The position numbers were made by a program, and so were the translations under genes. Shown here in pieces: positions 8,358-18,774 of a stretch of 64,000 nt of DNA. Within the stretch, counting starts at the first letter, position 1, and the number at the start of each line of letters is the position of its first letter. The stretch is from Tectiglobus sp965223355 (GTDB lineage Bacteria > Pseudomonadota > Alphaproteobacteria > Rhizobiales > Hyphomicrobiaceae), in contig CBDCWE010000003.1 of NCBI GenBank assembly GCA_965223355.1, positions 4,092,001-4,156,000 on the forward strand. Reading direction: 5' to 3'. The notes beneath the pieces are model-generated. The model worked only from the letters and a program-made list of their open reading frames with translations, ran no database searches and was not told the DNA's origin.

Positions 8358-9692
8358 ATGGCCGAAGCATTTGATTTAATTCTGAAGGGCGGCACGGTCG
8401 TCAATCATGATGGCACGGGCGTGCGTGATATCGGCGTGCGCGGCGGCCGGATCGCCGGGATCGGTCGTCTCGCGGGCAGCATCGCCGCCGAAACGCTCGA
8501 CTGCACTCATCTGCACATCTTGCCCGGTGTCATCGACAGTCAGGTGCATTTCCGCGAACCCGGCCTCGACCACAAGGAGGATCTTGAGACCGGCAGCCGG
8601 GCGGCGGTGATGGGCGGCGTCACGTCGGTGTTTGAAATGCCAAACACCCAGCCGCTGACGACGACCGCGCAGACGCTGGCCGCCAAAGTGCAGCGCGCGC
8701 GCCACCGGATGTTCTGCGATTTTGCGTTCTACGTTGGCGGCACCCGGGAAAATATTGCCGACATTCCGACGTTGGAGCGGTTGGAGGCGGCCGCCGGCAT
8801 CAAGGTGTTCATGGGCTCTTCGACCGGCAATCTGCTGGTCGACGATGATCCCTCGCTCGAACAGATCATTGCCATGCTGAGCCGCCGTGCCGCCTTCCAT
8901 GCCGAGGATGAAGCCCGCCTGATCGCGCGCCAGCATATCCGCCGCGCCGGCGATCCGACCTCGCATCCGCAATGGCGTGATCCGGAAGTGGCGCTGCGCG
9001 CGACCAAGCGTCTTGTCGCGCTGGCCGAAAAGCACCGCCGCCGCGTTCACGTCCTGCATGTTTCGACGGGCGATGAGATGGACTACCTGGCCGAACACCG
9101 CGACTGGGCGACGGTCGAGGTCACGCCGAACCATCTCAGCTTGGTGGCGCCTGAGTGCTATGAACGACTTGGCACGTACGCCCAGATGAACCCGCCGGTT
9201 CGTGACCAGGCCCATCAGGACAGGATCTGGCGCGCGGTTGGCGATGGTACCGTCGATGTGCTCGGTTCAGATCACGCCCCCCACACGCGCGACGAAAAGG
9301 ATCATGCCTATCCCGACTCCCACTCCGGAATGACCGGCGTGCAGACCCTTGTTCCGGTGATGCTCAATCATGTCAACGGCGGCCGCCTCTCACTCGAACG
9401 TTTTGTCGATCTCACCAGTCACGGCCCGCAGCGCATCTTTGCCATTGCCGGCAAAGGCCGCCTTGCAACCGGCTATGACGCCGATTTTACGATCGTTGAT
9501 TTAAGGCGGCGCCAGACCATCACCAATGCCTGGATTGAAAGCAAGTGTGGCTGGTCGCCGTTCGATGGTGTTGCCGTCACCGGATGGCCGGTCGGCACCG
9601 TGGTTCGCGGCCATCGGGTCATGTGGGACGGCGAAATTACTGGCGCCGCCCCGGGCGAGCCGGTGCGATTCTGGGAAGGCGCTCCGCGCTAA
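8358..9692 (+). CDS. pyrC: Dihydroorotase-family amidohydrolase (PyrC-like, QxH variant)
   Basis: A 444-residue cyclic amidohydrolase most like alphaproteobacterial dihydroorotases, which close carbamoyl-aspartate to dihydroorotate in pyrimidine synthesis. Conserved parts are the metal site near 60-68 followed by EPGL, MPNTQP near 97-102, HAEDE, HVLHVST, and DHAPHTRDEK with the catalytic Asp. The first zinc-site His of the usual D-x-H-x-H-x-R motif is Gln62; His64 and Arg66 remain. I recall the same Gln in a related alphaproteobacterial subfamily, but have not checked. Start ATG 8358 is the conserved one; the frame is open upstream without conservation. No other pyr gene is adjacent. Confidence 0.85.
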   Translation: MAEAFDLILKGGTVVNHDGTGVRDIGVRGGRIAGIGRLAGSIAAETLDCTHLHILPGVIDSQVHFREPGLDHKEDLETGSRAAVMGGVTSVFEMPNTQPLTTTAQTLAAKVQRARHRMFCDFAFYVGGTRENIADIPTLERLEAAAGIKVFMGSSTGNLLVDDDPSLEQIIAMLSRRAAFHAEDEARLIARQHIRRAGDPTSHPQWRDPEVALRATKRLVALAEKHRRRVHVLHVSTGDEMDYLAEHRDWATVEVTPNHLSLVAPECYERLGTYAQMNPPVRDQAHQDRIWRAVGDGTVDVLGSDHAPHTRDEKDHAYPDSHSGMTGVQTLVPVMLNHVNGGRLSLERFVDLTSHGPQRIFAIAGKGRLATGYDADFTIVDLRRRQTITNAWIESKCGWSPFDGVAVTGWPVGTVVRGHRVMWDGEITGAAPGEPVRFWEGAPR

Positions 9693-9709
9693 AGCAACCT
9701 CTGAACACG

Positions 9710-9845
9710 CTTTGGGTCCAGGGCGGGGTCCAGGGGATCAATCCCCTGGTCGGGGAGTTTGAGGGGCTGAAAGCCCCTCAAGGATCGCCGCAACGCGGCG
9801 ATTGATCAAGGCCGCCGCCCGCTGGAAGCCCGAGACTTGATCAGC
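9710..9845. repeat. R2 intergenic multi-hairpin repeat, copy b
   Basis: Same ordered stems as the copy at 3911 but in the opposite orientation: CCAGGGGAT..ATCCCCTGG, GAGGGGCT..AGCCCCTC and CGCCGC..GCGGCG. It fills most of the gap between convergent pyrC and the L,D-transpeptidase gene, so it could act as a bidirectional structured 3' end. Confidence 0.7.
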
Positions 9846-9851
9846 GCCGGC

Positions 9852-10583
9852 CTAGCTGCTGGTCTTGGCGCCGATGCTGTGGGCGATGGCCTTTGGCAGA
9901 CGGCGAAGGACAATCACCTGGGTGCCAATGCCGGCGCGCTGAGCGAGATCGGTCACGTGGCTGTTCAGCATCCGGAAGCAACCGGACGACGAAGCAGTGC
10001 CAATCGACTTGGCGTTGGCTGTGCCGTGGATGCGGTAGAGCGACGAGCCGAGATAGAGGGCCTTGGCGCCGAGCGGATTGTAGAGGCCGCCGGTCATGAC
10101 TTTCGGCAGGTTTGGCTGGCGCCGGCGCATTTCGGCCGGCGGGCGCCAGTCGGGCCAGTTCTGGACACGAGTAATCGTTTTGTTGCCGGACCATTGGAAG
10201 CCGGCCCGGCCGACAGCAATTGGGTATCTCAGCGCTTTATCGCCGTCCAGCACGTAGAACAGGCGGCGGCGGCTGGTATCGATGACGATTGTGCCGGGCT
10301 GGTAGCCGGAACGAAACCGAACCGTCGACGGCGCCTTTGGGGTGATGGCGGGGCGCGGCCCGCCGAGCCACTTGGACTTGCTGACCTTGACGATCGGAGA
10401 TTTTTTCGAGGGCCCGGTCGCGGCCGGACCGTAGCCGTTTTGGCGGCGCTTGTTGAGCCAGTCAGCCTGCTGGAGATTTTGCTCGAGAGGGACGATTTCG
10501 GCCGACACCGGCGAGGCCGCAAGCGCGATCGCGGCGGCAAACATCATACAACGCAACACGGTTGTGCTCCCATAATTGAACAT
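9852..10583 (-). CDS. Secreted L,D-transpeptidase (YkuD domain)
   Basis: Periplasmic enzyme that cross-links peptidoglycan or anchors proteins to it. It has an N-terminal signal peptide (MFNYGSTTVLRCMM then a hydrophobic run ending ASPVSA, about 28 residues). The C-terminal YkuD domain shows YRIHGT and the catalytic SSGCFRM motif (Cys nucleophile, conserved His and Arg) at about residues 183-213. Length 243 residues. The ATG at 10583 gives the clean signal peptide; an ATG at 10649 would extend it without benefit. A basic, proline-containing linker separates the signal from the catalytic domain. Confidence 0.92.
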   Translation of the reverse strand: MFNYGSTTVLRCMMFAAAIALAASPVSAEIVPLEQNLQQADWLNKRRQNGYGPAATGPSKKSPIVKVSKSKWLGGPRPAITPKAPSTVRFRSGYQPGTIVIDTSRRRLFYVLDGDKALRYPIAVGRAGFQWSGNKTITRVQNWPDWRPPAEMRRRQPNLPKVMTGGLYNPLGAKALYLGSSLYRIHGTANAKSIGTASSSGCFRMLNSHVTDLAQRAGIGTQVIVLRRLPKAIAHSIGAKTSS

Positions 10584-10717
10584 GATCTTGGGCTGAGCGT
10601 TGAGCGCCGAGCCTGCCATCCCGGATATCATACAGATGACGAAGTCCAATTAATGTAAGTTGCGCGATTGTCGCGTTAAGTCAATCAAATACAGTAAAAA
10701 ACTGAAATGTTTCGTGT

Positions 10718-11362
10718 TTACTGAGCAACCTTGGCGAAAGCATGCCAGGTGCCGTCGGCGCCAATGACGAGCCGCCAGTAACCGTATTTTCCCGACTTGA
10801 TCATTGCTTTGTAGTTGTCGCGCGGAATGAGGCGCAGCAGTTGCGTGTGCTCGGCCGCGGCGAGCTTGTCGAGCGGCACCTCGGCAAAGTAGGGCCACAC
10901 GTAGAGCTTGTTGTTCTCGATGTCGGCGCCCCGTCGGGTCACGGCATAGGGCGCCGCCAGAATGTCAAGCAGGACAGCCAAGATCTCGCGGCCCTGGCCA
11001 TCGATCGACAGCTTCTTCCAACCTTCGATCGGCTTTGCCGCATCGATGGCGCCAAAGTCCGGCGTCAATTCGTTCCACTGGATCGGCACGAGCAGTTCAT
11101 CGATGTTGCCGGACAGCGCTGCTGCCAAGATTGCGTCGCGCATTTCGACAACCTGGCTTGGTAACTTGTCCGGATCATGCTCGACCTTGACGGCGCCGGT
11201 GCGCTTGGCCTCGGCCTGGGTCTGGGTCTGGGTCTGGGCCGTCGCGCTGATAGAGATAGAGGTCGGCGAACCACCGCTTAGGCCCATGGCGTAGACAAGT
11301 CCGAGACAAATTACTACCAATGGCAGGCCGTGCCGTAGTCCGCTGAGGCGGGTGATGGACAT
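10718..11362 (-). CDS. Conserved hypothetical exported protein
   Basis: A 214-residue protein I cannot name. Residues 1-42 look like a signal peptide or anchor (hydrophobic PLVVICLGLVYAMGL), followed by a QTQTQTQ run encoded by a 6-bp tandem repeat. The rest is soluble, with features such as LPSQVVEMRDAIL, a GxxxELLVPIQWNELTPDF segment and a C-terminal YGYWRLVIGADGTWHAF. It resembles uncharacterised Hyphomicrobiales proteins of this size. It is on the same strand as the L,D-transpeptidase gene 135 bp downstream. Confidence 0.7.
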   Translation of the reverse strand: MSITRLSGLRHGLPLVVICLGLVYAMGLSGGSPTSISISATAQTQTQTQAEAKRTGAVKVEHDPDKLPSQVVEMRDAILAAALSGNIDELLVPIQWNELTPDFGAIDAAKPIEGWKKLSIDGQGREILAVLLDILAAPYAVTRRGADIENNKLYVWPYFAEVPLDKLAAAEHTQLLRLIPRDNYKAMIKSGKYGYWRLVIGADGTWHAFAKVAQ

Positions 11363-11462
11363 CCGGGGGATCCTTCGTGCGAGTCAAAGCCGATAACAAC
11401 GCCCAACCGCATACTTTGAGATCGGTGGAAAATAAAGGCTGCTCGACCGCGAGTTCGCGCCA

Positions 11463-11601
11463 CTAGATCATCGTGCTTTAAGTTGGAACCGCTATTGCGG
11501 TTCCAACTTAAAGCACAAAGATGATCGCCACTTTAGAGGCGAGCAACTTTCTGCCTTTATTCGGGATCGTTCCGATTCCGAATAACGGCAGGTTGCTCTA
11601 G
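11463..11601. repeat. R1 double-hairpin element, copy a
   Basis: Bounded by CTAG at both ends. Hairpin 1 has perfect 20-bp arms (11473-11492 and 11497-11516) around TATT, framed by GATCATC..GATGATC. Hairpin 2 pairs GAGCAAC..GTTGCTC around an AT-richer stem. It lies 20 bp upstream of the LysE gene and fills most of the 259-bp divergent gap. Confidence 0.85.
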
Positions 11602-11621
11602 CCCGCGGCCGGGAGAGAGAT

Positions 11622-12317
11622 TTGATCGACTACATTCCAAATCCGTTGGTCATCCCGGTCGGCATCGTCATCGGTATTCTGGTCGCTGCACCGGTTGGTC
11701 CGGTCAACGTCCTGTGCATCCAGCGTGCCTTGGAGCGCGGGTTTGTGGCCGGCGTGGCGGCCGGCCTTGGCGCCGTCCTCGGCGACGTATTGGTCGCTCT
11801 CAGTGCCAGTCTCGGCGTCGGCGCGATTTCCGGTGCCGTCCGCACCCACCGCAACATCATACAGATCGTTGGCGGACTGGCGCTGCTCGTGTTCGGATGG
11901 CGGCTTTGCATGAAGACCCCGCAGATCATCGGGTCGGCCCGGCAAACAACACCGGCATCGTTCGCCAGCGCGATCTGGGATGTCCCGAAAACCTTCTTTC
12001 TGACGATCACCAATCCCGGTGCGGTTCTTGGTCTGTTCGCAATTTTCGGTGGCATTGGCACATTTGTCGAATTGCGCGGCTACATCGACGCCTTCGTGCT
12101 GGTTGGCGCCATTGCGCTCGGCAGTCTTGCCTGGTGGGTGTTTCTGTCGCTGTTGATCAGTCGCTTCCGCCATCGGGTCGCGGGCAACGGCCTGGCTTCG
12201 ATCAATCGCGGCGCCGGGCTGCTGTTGATCGGTTTTGGCGTTCTACTGATCGGTGAATTGTGGGCGGCACAGCAGGGCTTGAGCTGGAAGCAGGTGCTCG
12301 GATGGAACGCGGTGTAG
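11622..12317 (+). CDS. LysE/RhtB-family amino-acid exporter
   Basis: A 231-residue inner-membrane protein with about six hydrophobic segments. The N-terminal VIPVGIVIGILVAAPVGPVN segment carries the family's conserved PVGP motif, and a GFVAGVAAGLGAVLGD helix follows. Members export amino acids or similar small molecules by proton exchange; the substrate is unknown here. It starts with TTG at 11622 after GGGAGAGAG; no in-frame ATG fits the conserved N-terminus. The R1 element ends 20 bp before the start, so the promoter probably lies within or upstream of that repeat. Confidence 0.86.
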   Translation: MIDYIPNPLVIPVGIVIGILVAAPVGPVNVLCIQRALERGFVAGVAAGLGAVLGDVLVALSASLGVGAISGAVRTHRNIIQIVGGLALLVFGWRLCMKTPQIIGSARQTTPASFASAIWDVPKTFFLTITNPGAVLGLFAIFGGIGTFVELRGYIDAFVLVGAIALGSLAWWVFLSLLISRFRHRVAGNGLASINRGAGLLLIGFGVLLIGELWAAQQGLSWKQVLGWNAV

Positions 12318-12408
12318 GCGGCCAACGCCCGGTTCAAAGCCGCGGCAGCGTCGCTTGTCGATCGCTTTGAACACTGATCATGTCGGCGTCGCTGGGTTTC
12401 CGCAGATT

Positions 12409-12438
12409 TGGCGTGGGCGTGGGCGTGGGCGTGGGCGG
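12409..12438. repeat. Hexamer microsatellite GTGGGC
   Basis: About four to five tandem copies of GTGGGC in the 522-bp gap upstream of ftsH. This gap holds no convincing gene; it holds this repeat, an R1-like hairpin and a 25-bp triplicate. Confidence 0.8.
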
Positions 12439-12557
12439 CTTAACGATCTTGCATCGATTGTTTGGTAGGGTGATCCGCGTGCCGTTCGAGCAACCGACCT
12501 CAATCCGGAGCTGGAGCGATGCCGACCAACGGCGGGTTGCTTGAATTCCAAAGCGGT

Positions 12558-12615
12558 GGCCATCTTTGTGCCGTGCGTTGGAGCTGTCATGGCGGCTCCA
12601 ACGCACGGCGCGATG
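12558..12615. repeat. Divergent R1-like hairpin
   Basis: Perfect 14-bp inverted repeat (12571-12584 and 12595-12608) with a 10-nt loop, framed by CATCTTTGTGC and GCGCGATGATC. The frame matches R1 hairpin 1, but the stem sequence differs on both arms, as expected if pairing rather than sequence is kept. Confidence 0.65.
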
Positions 12616-12744
12616 ATCCGGTCGTGCGCGTGTCGCCGCACTGCTTGGCAAATGCCGGCGGAGCCCCTATCTTGAGTTGCAGTCATCGTCGTCAGCGGCC
12701 GCCAGAAAGACGCCAATCCGAGACGATCGTCGCGAGGGTCAGAT

Positions 12745-12819
12745 CACGCATGAGCCGCCAGGCCTAGACCACGCAGGAGCCGCCAAGCCTAGACCAAGCA
12801 TGAGCCGCCAGGCCGAGAC
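12745..12819. repeat. Three 25-bp direct repeats before ftsH
   Basis: Units begin CACGCATGAGCCGCCA, CACGCAGGAGCCGCCA and CAAGCATGAGCCGCCA with a period of exactly 25 bp. They end 20 bp before the ftsH start and so are probably in its leader. Confidence 0.85.
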
Positions 12820-12839
12820 CACCCGATAAAGGGACTATA

Positions 12840-14777
<1,938 letters not shown>

Positions 14778-14934
14778 TGGTATGTATCACCTAATATGGC
14801 GTATTTGACGCTCGGATTTGGTCTGTGCCAAGACGCGGTGGCCGTGGATATGATCCGCGGCCACTTTGTTTCGGGCCCGCGACGTGCGCAGCCCAAGCCC
14901 GGTGGCCGCCAACCTGCAAGGCACGAGGACGTCA

Positions 14935-16029
14935 ATGTTACGCGAAATCTATTTGCGCCCGGTCGGGCTCTATCCGGCCCGGCACGGCGAACAGGCCGAC
15001 GAAGTGTGGGGCTGTCTACGCCTCGCTGACGGGTGGCTCGATTTTTCCGCGGTCGAAGTGGTCGAGCGCAATGGTGCGGAGATCGAGCGTCGCATTATCA
15101 GCCTTGGCGATTTCATGGAACGCGATTGGGGGCGCCGTGCACTCAATGCCGCCGATATGTACGAGTGCCTGCAATTGCCGCGCGCGCGGATTTGCGGCAT
15201 CGCTCTCGACCGCCCGCGCATCATGGGGATTGTTAACGTCACGCCCGACAGCTTCTTTGACGGCGATCAGTTTGATGATGCCCGCATGGCCATCGACCAT
15301 GCGCGTCGGCTGGTGGACGAAGGCGCCGACATCCTCGATATTGGTGGCGAGTCGACGCGGCCGGGCTCCGATCCGGTGCCGGTGGATGTCGAATTGGAGC
15401 GCGTGCTGCCGGTCATCGAAGGGCTCGCGGGCGAGGTCGACGCGCGATTGTCGATCGATACGCGCAAACCGGAAGTTATGCACCGCGCGCTGCAGGCCGG
15501 TGCGGACATTGTCAACGACATTTCCGCGTTAACGTTCGATGCCGACAGTATCGCGGTGGTCGCCGAACACGGCGTGCCGGTGGTCTTGATGCACGCTCGG
15601 GGCGACCCCAAGACCATGCAGGACAATCCGGTTTACGATGACGTGGTCCTCGACGTCTTCGATTATCTGGAAGCGCGTGTGGAGGCCTGCCTAAGGGCCG
15701 GTATCGCGCGCGAGAAGATCATTGTCGACCCCGGTATCGGCTTCGGCAAGACGCTGGCGCACAACCTCAAACTATTGTCGCATCTGAGCCTCCTGCACGG
15801 CATCGGGTTGCCGCTCCTCGTCGGCGCGTCCCGGAAAAGCTTCATTGGCAAGCTGACGGCGGCCAAGAGCGCCGATCAGCGATTGCCGGGATCACTAGCC
15901 GCAGCCGTTCAAGCCGCCGCCCAAGGGGCACAAATCGTACGCGTGCACGATGTTGCCGAAACCCGCCAGGCGCTGGAGTTGTGGCAGGGCGCTAATCAAG
16001 GAACCGCACAACTCGCCGACGTCGACTGA
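14935..16029 (+). CDS. folP: Dihydropteroate synthase
   Basis: Joins para-aminobenzoate to dihydropterin pyrophosphate in folate synthesis; it is the sulfonamide target. The TIM-barrel core begins at about residue 94 with RIMGIVNVTPDSFFDGD, followed by DILDIGGESTRPG, SIDTRKPEVM, NDISAL, a DPGIGFGKT loop and the C-terminal GASRKSFIG and RVHDVAET motifs. A ~90-residue N-terminal extension precedes the core, as I recall for other alphaproteobacterial homologues. The start ATG at 14935 follows GAGGAC. It lies between ftsH and, beyond inserted genes and repeats, glmM. Confidence 0.96.
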   Translation: MLREIYLRPVGLYPARHGEQADEVWGCLRLADGWLDFSAVEVVERNGAEIERRIISLGDFMERDWGRRALNAADMYECLQLPRARICGIALDRPRIMGIVNVTPDSFFDGDQFDDARMAIDHARRLVDEGADILDIGGESTRPGSDPVPVDVELERVLPVIEGLAGEVDARLSIDTRKPEVMHRALQAGADIVNDISALTFDADSIAVVAEHGVPVVLMHARGDPKTMQDNPVYDDVVLDVFDYLEARVEACLRAGIAREKIIVDPGIGFGKTLAHNLKLLSHLSLLHGIGLPLLVGASRKSFIGKLTAAKSADQRLPGSLAAAVQAAAQGAQIVRVHDVAETRQALELWQGANQGTAQLADVD

Positions 16030-16289
16030 TACCGCCCCAGCTTAAGAATTGAGGCACGTCTCGGGCTTGAGGCGGTCGAGCCTGGCCGGCGCGGTCGCCA
16101 GCGCGATGCCGGGACGTCGGCCATGGGCGCAACCCACCGGGCGGCCGCCTCAAGCCCACTTGCAGGGCTGGGCGCAGGGCCGGGCGCTGTTGTGCGCTGG
16201 GTTGCGTTGCGCGCTGCTTACGGTGCGTGCACCACAAGCGCGGCACGCGCCCTGCCGGCGCTCAACGGCGCTGGTGAAACGGATCAATG

Positions 16290-18060
16290 TCTATGCGGGG
16301 CTGGTACGACCTCGGCATCACCCCGGCGCGCGTCGCCGGGGCCCATCGTCCGACAAGCGCCGCGCCTGTGGGACGATGGATACCGGCAACATGTGCCGGC
16401 ATGACGTCGTTGATGTTGATCACTCGACCAGCGCGTGTGCGCCCATTCTTAAGCCGGGCTGGTACGACCTCGGCGTCACCCCGGCGCTCGTCGCCGGGGC
16501 CCATCGTCCGACAAGCGCCGCGCCTGTGGGACGATGGTTACCGGCAACCCGTTCCGGCATGACATCGTTGATGTTGATCACTCGACCAGCGGTCGTGTGC
16601 GCCAATTCTTGAGCGGGGCTGGTATCAACTCGACGTCACCCCGGCGCGTCGCCGGGGCCCATCGTCCGACAAGCGCCGCGCCTGTGGGACGATGGATACC
16701 GGCAACATGTGCCGGCATGACGTCGTTGATGTTGATCACTCGACCAGCGCGTGTGCGCCCATTCTTAAGCCGGGCTGGTACGACCTCGGCGTCACCCCGG
16801 CGCTCGTCGCCGGGGCCCATCGTCCGACAAGCGCCGCGCCTGTGGGACGATGGTTACCGGCAACCCGTTCCGGCATGACATCGTTGATGTTGATCACTCG
16901 ACCAGCGCGTGTGCGCCCATTCTTAAGCTGGGCTGGTCTTAACTCGGCGTCACCCCGGCGCTCGTCGCCGGGGCCCATCGTCCGACAAGCGCCGCGCCTG
17001 TGGGACGATGGGTGCCGGCAACCCGTTCCGGCATGACATCTTTGATGTTGATCACTCGGTCAGCGCGTGTGCGCCAATTCTTAAGCCGGGCTGGTACGAC
17101 CTCGGCGTCACCCCGGCGCGCGTCGCCGGGGCCCATCGTCCGACAAGCGCCGCGTCTGCGGGACGATGGGTACCGGCAACACGTTCCGGCATGACATCTT
17201 TGATGTTGATCACTCGGTCAGCGGTCTGCGCCTCAATTCTTAAGCCGGGCTGGTACGACCTCGGCGTCACCCCGGCGCGCGTCTCCGGGGCCCATCGTCC
17301 GACAAGCGCCGCGCCTGTGGGACGATGGGTGCCGGCAACAGGTGCCGGCATGACATCTTTGATGTTGATCACTCGGTCAGCGCGTGTGCGCCAATTCTTA
17401 AGCCGGGCTGGTACGACCTCGGTGTCACCCCGGCGCTCGTCGCCGGGGCCCATCGTCCGACAAGCGCCGCGCCTGCGGGGCGATGGGTGCCGGCAACCCG
17501 TGCCGGTATGACATCGTTGATGTTGATCACTCGATCAGCGGTCGTATGCGCCAATTCTTAAGCGGGGCGGTATTAACTCGACGTCACCCCGGCGCTCGTC
17601 GCCGGGGCCCATCGCCCGACAAGCGCCGCGCCTGTGGGACGATGGATACCGGCAACACGTGCCGGCATGACATCTGTGATGTTGATCGCCCAATCAGCGG
17701 TCGTGTGCCTCAATTCTTAAGCAGGGCTGGTCTTAACTCGGCGTTACCCCGGCGCGCGTCGCCGGGGCCCATCGTCCGACAAATGCCGCGACTGCGGGAC
17801 GATGGGTGGCGGCAACACGTGCCGGCATGACATCTTTGATGTTGATCATTCAATCAGTGGTCGTGTGCGCCAATTCTTAAGCGGGGCTGGTACTAACTCG
17901 GCGTCACCCCGGCGCTCGTCGCCGGGGCCCATCATCCGACAAGCGCCGCGCCTGTGGGACGATGGATACCGGCAACACATGCCGGCATGACATCTTCGAT
18001 GTTGATCACTCGACCAGCGCGTGTGTGCCCATTCATAGCCCGGGCTGGGATTAACTCGGC
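16290..18060. repeat. Tandem array of eleven ~158-bp structured repeats (R3)
   Basis: Eleven units, with the GCCCATCGTC landmark at 16341, 16499, 16657, 16815, 16973, 17131, 17290, 17448, 17607, 17767 and 17927 (ninth and eleventh vary by one base). The period is 158 bp for the first six and 158-160 bp later. Each unit holds three stems: CCCCGGCG..CGCCGGGG, CCCATCGTCC..GGACGATGGG and a CCGGCA-type stem, then an AT-richer spacer ending TTCTTAAGC-GGGCTGG. A partial unit ends near 18060 in the stop region of the next gene. The period is not a multiple of three, so no frame stays open. The 260 bp before it have no gene but hold an inverted copy of the spacer near 16036. Confidence 0.95.
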
Positions 18061-18078
18061 GTCAGGACCGTCTCGAAC

Positions 18079-18606
18079 TCACGAACCGGCCGCGGCACGG
18101 CGACCGGCAATCCGTCTTTCGACGGCATCCGCGATCGCACCGCGCAACTGCTCGGCCGGGATATCGCCTTGGCGCAGCTCACGCGGCAGCACGATCTGCT
18201 GGGCGCGCGCCATGTGGCGCAAATGATCCGGGTGCGCAATGGCGGCCAATTTCGCCAGTAGACCGTCGCGGCCCTCACGTTGAAACACGGGCACCAGGCC
18301 GAACAGGTAGGGGTCGAATTTCTCCGCAGGCAGGGGCGGCGGTGGCTCGGTTGCGGGCCGGTTTGCGCCATCGCCGGCTCGACCATCGCCGCGCCCGTCA
18401 GGTGCGCCGGTGGCGTCGTCCGGGCGGCTGCCGCGCGCGGCCGACAGCGGCTGCCGGCGGCGCAGATGGGCGCTTGCGATCGCCCTGCAGCAGGCATCTG
18501 TGAGGTCATCGGCGGTGCGCCGGTCAAGGCCTGCCTGGCTGCGAAACAAGCGCCGGAAGAAGCGATGCAGGGCCCGACCGGAAAGCTCTCTTGCATGCTT
18601 TGCCAT
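18079..18606 (-). CDS. Hypothetical protein encoded beside the ParA-like ATPase
   Basis: A 175-residue cytoplasmic protein I cannot assign to a named family. The N-terminal ~30 residues are strongly basic (MAKHARELSGRALHRFFRRLF). A disordered Ala/Arg/Asp-rich middle and a proline run (PPPPLP) follow, then a compact C-terminal domain at about 95-175 with FDPYLFGLVPVFQREG and LPRELRQGDI. The ATG at 18606 is preferred because the longer frame upstream runs into an R4 repeat. It is 168 bp downstream of the ParA gene on the same strand, so it may be its partner, but no ParB-type helix-turn-helix is evident. Confidence 0.65.
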   Translation of the reverse strand: MAKHARELSGRALHRFFRRLFRSQAGLDRRTADDLTDACCRAIASAHLRRRQPLSAARGSRPDDATGAPDGRGDGRAGDGANRPATEPPPPLPAEKFDPYLFGLVPVFQREGRDGLLAKLAAIAHPDHLRHMARAQQIVLPRELRQGDIPAEQLRGAIADAVERRIAGRRAAAGS

Positions 18607-18607
18607 C

Positions 18608-18770
18608 GCTCTCAACCTTCTATAGCCGTTCAGACTTCGCGCGAACCGTCCCGCTCTCGCGCCCGCCACCCCAGGGCCACGATCTCATCGGGCCTCGGGG
18701 GCGGCCGGGCGCCGCCGCGAGCCGGCGATGCAGAACCGCCTCAGGCGAACATACTCCGGCCGGCCCGCGC
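18608..18770. repeat. R4 interspersed repeat, copy a
   Basis: Begins near TATAGCCGTTCAGACT, contains a CCCGC-rich stretch and ends at GCCTCAGGCG. The same blocks in the same order occur at 28908-29060 and in part near 47741 and 60838. Confidence 0.5.
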
Positions 18771-18774
18771 ACAC

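Noticed and set aside
12519..12767. 82-codon frame upstream of ftsH
   Set aside because: It runs through the R1-like hairpin and lacks protein-like composition or a ribosome-binding site.
16287..17990. Many 60-170 codon open frames in the repeat array
   Set aside because: They are the same repeat read in shifting frames; the period is not a multiple of three and none has coding features.
16290..18060. CRISPR array
   Set aside because: The unit is 158 bp and nearly all of it is repeated, there are no short repeats with unique spacers, and no cas genes are present.
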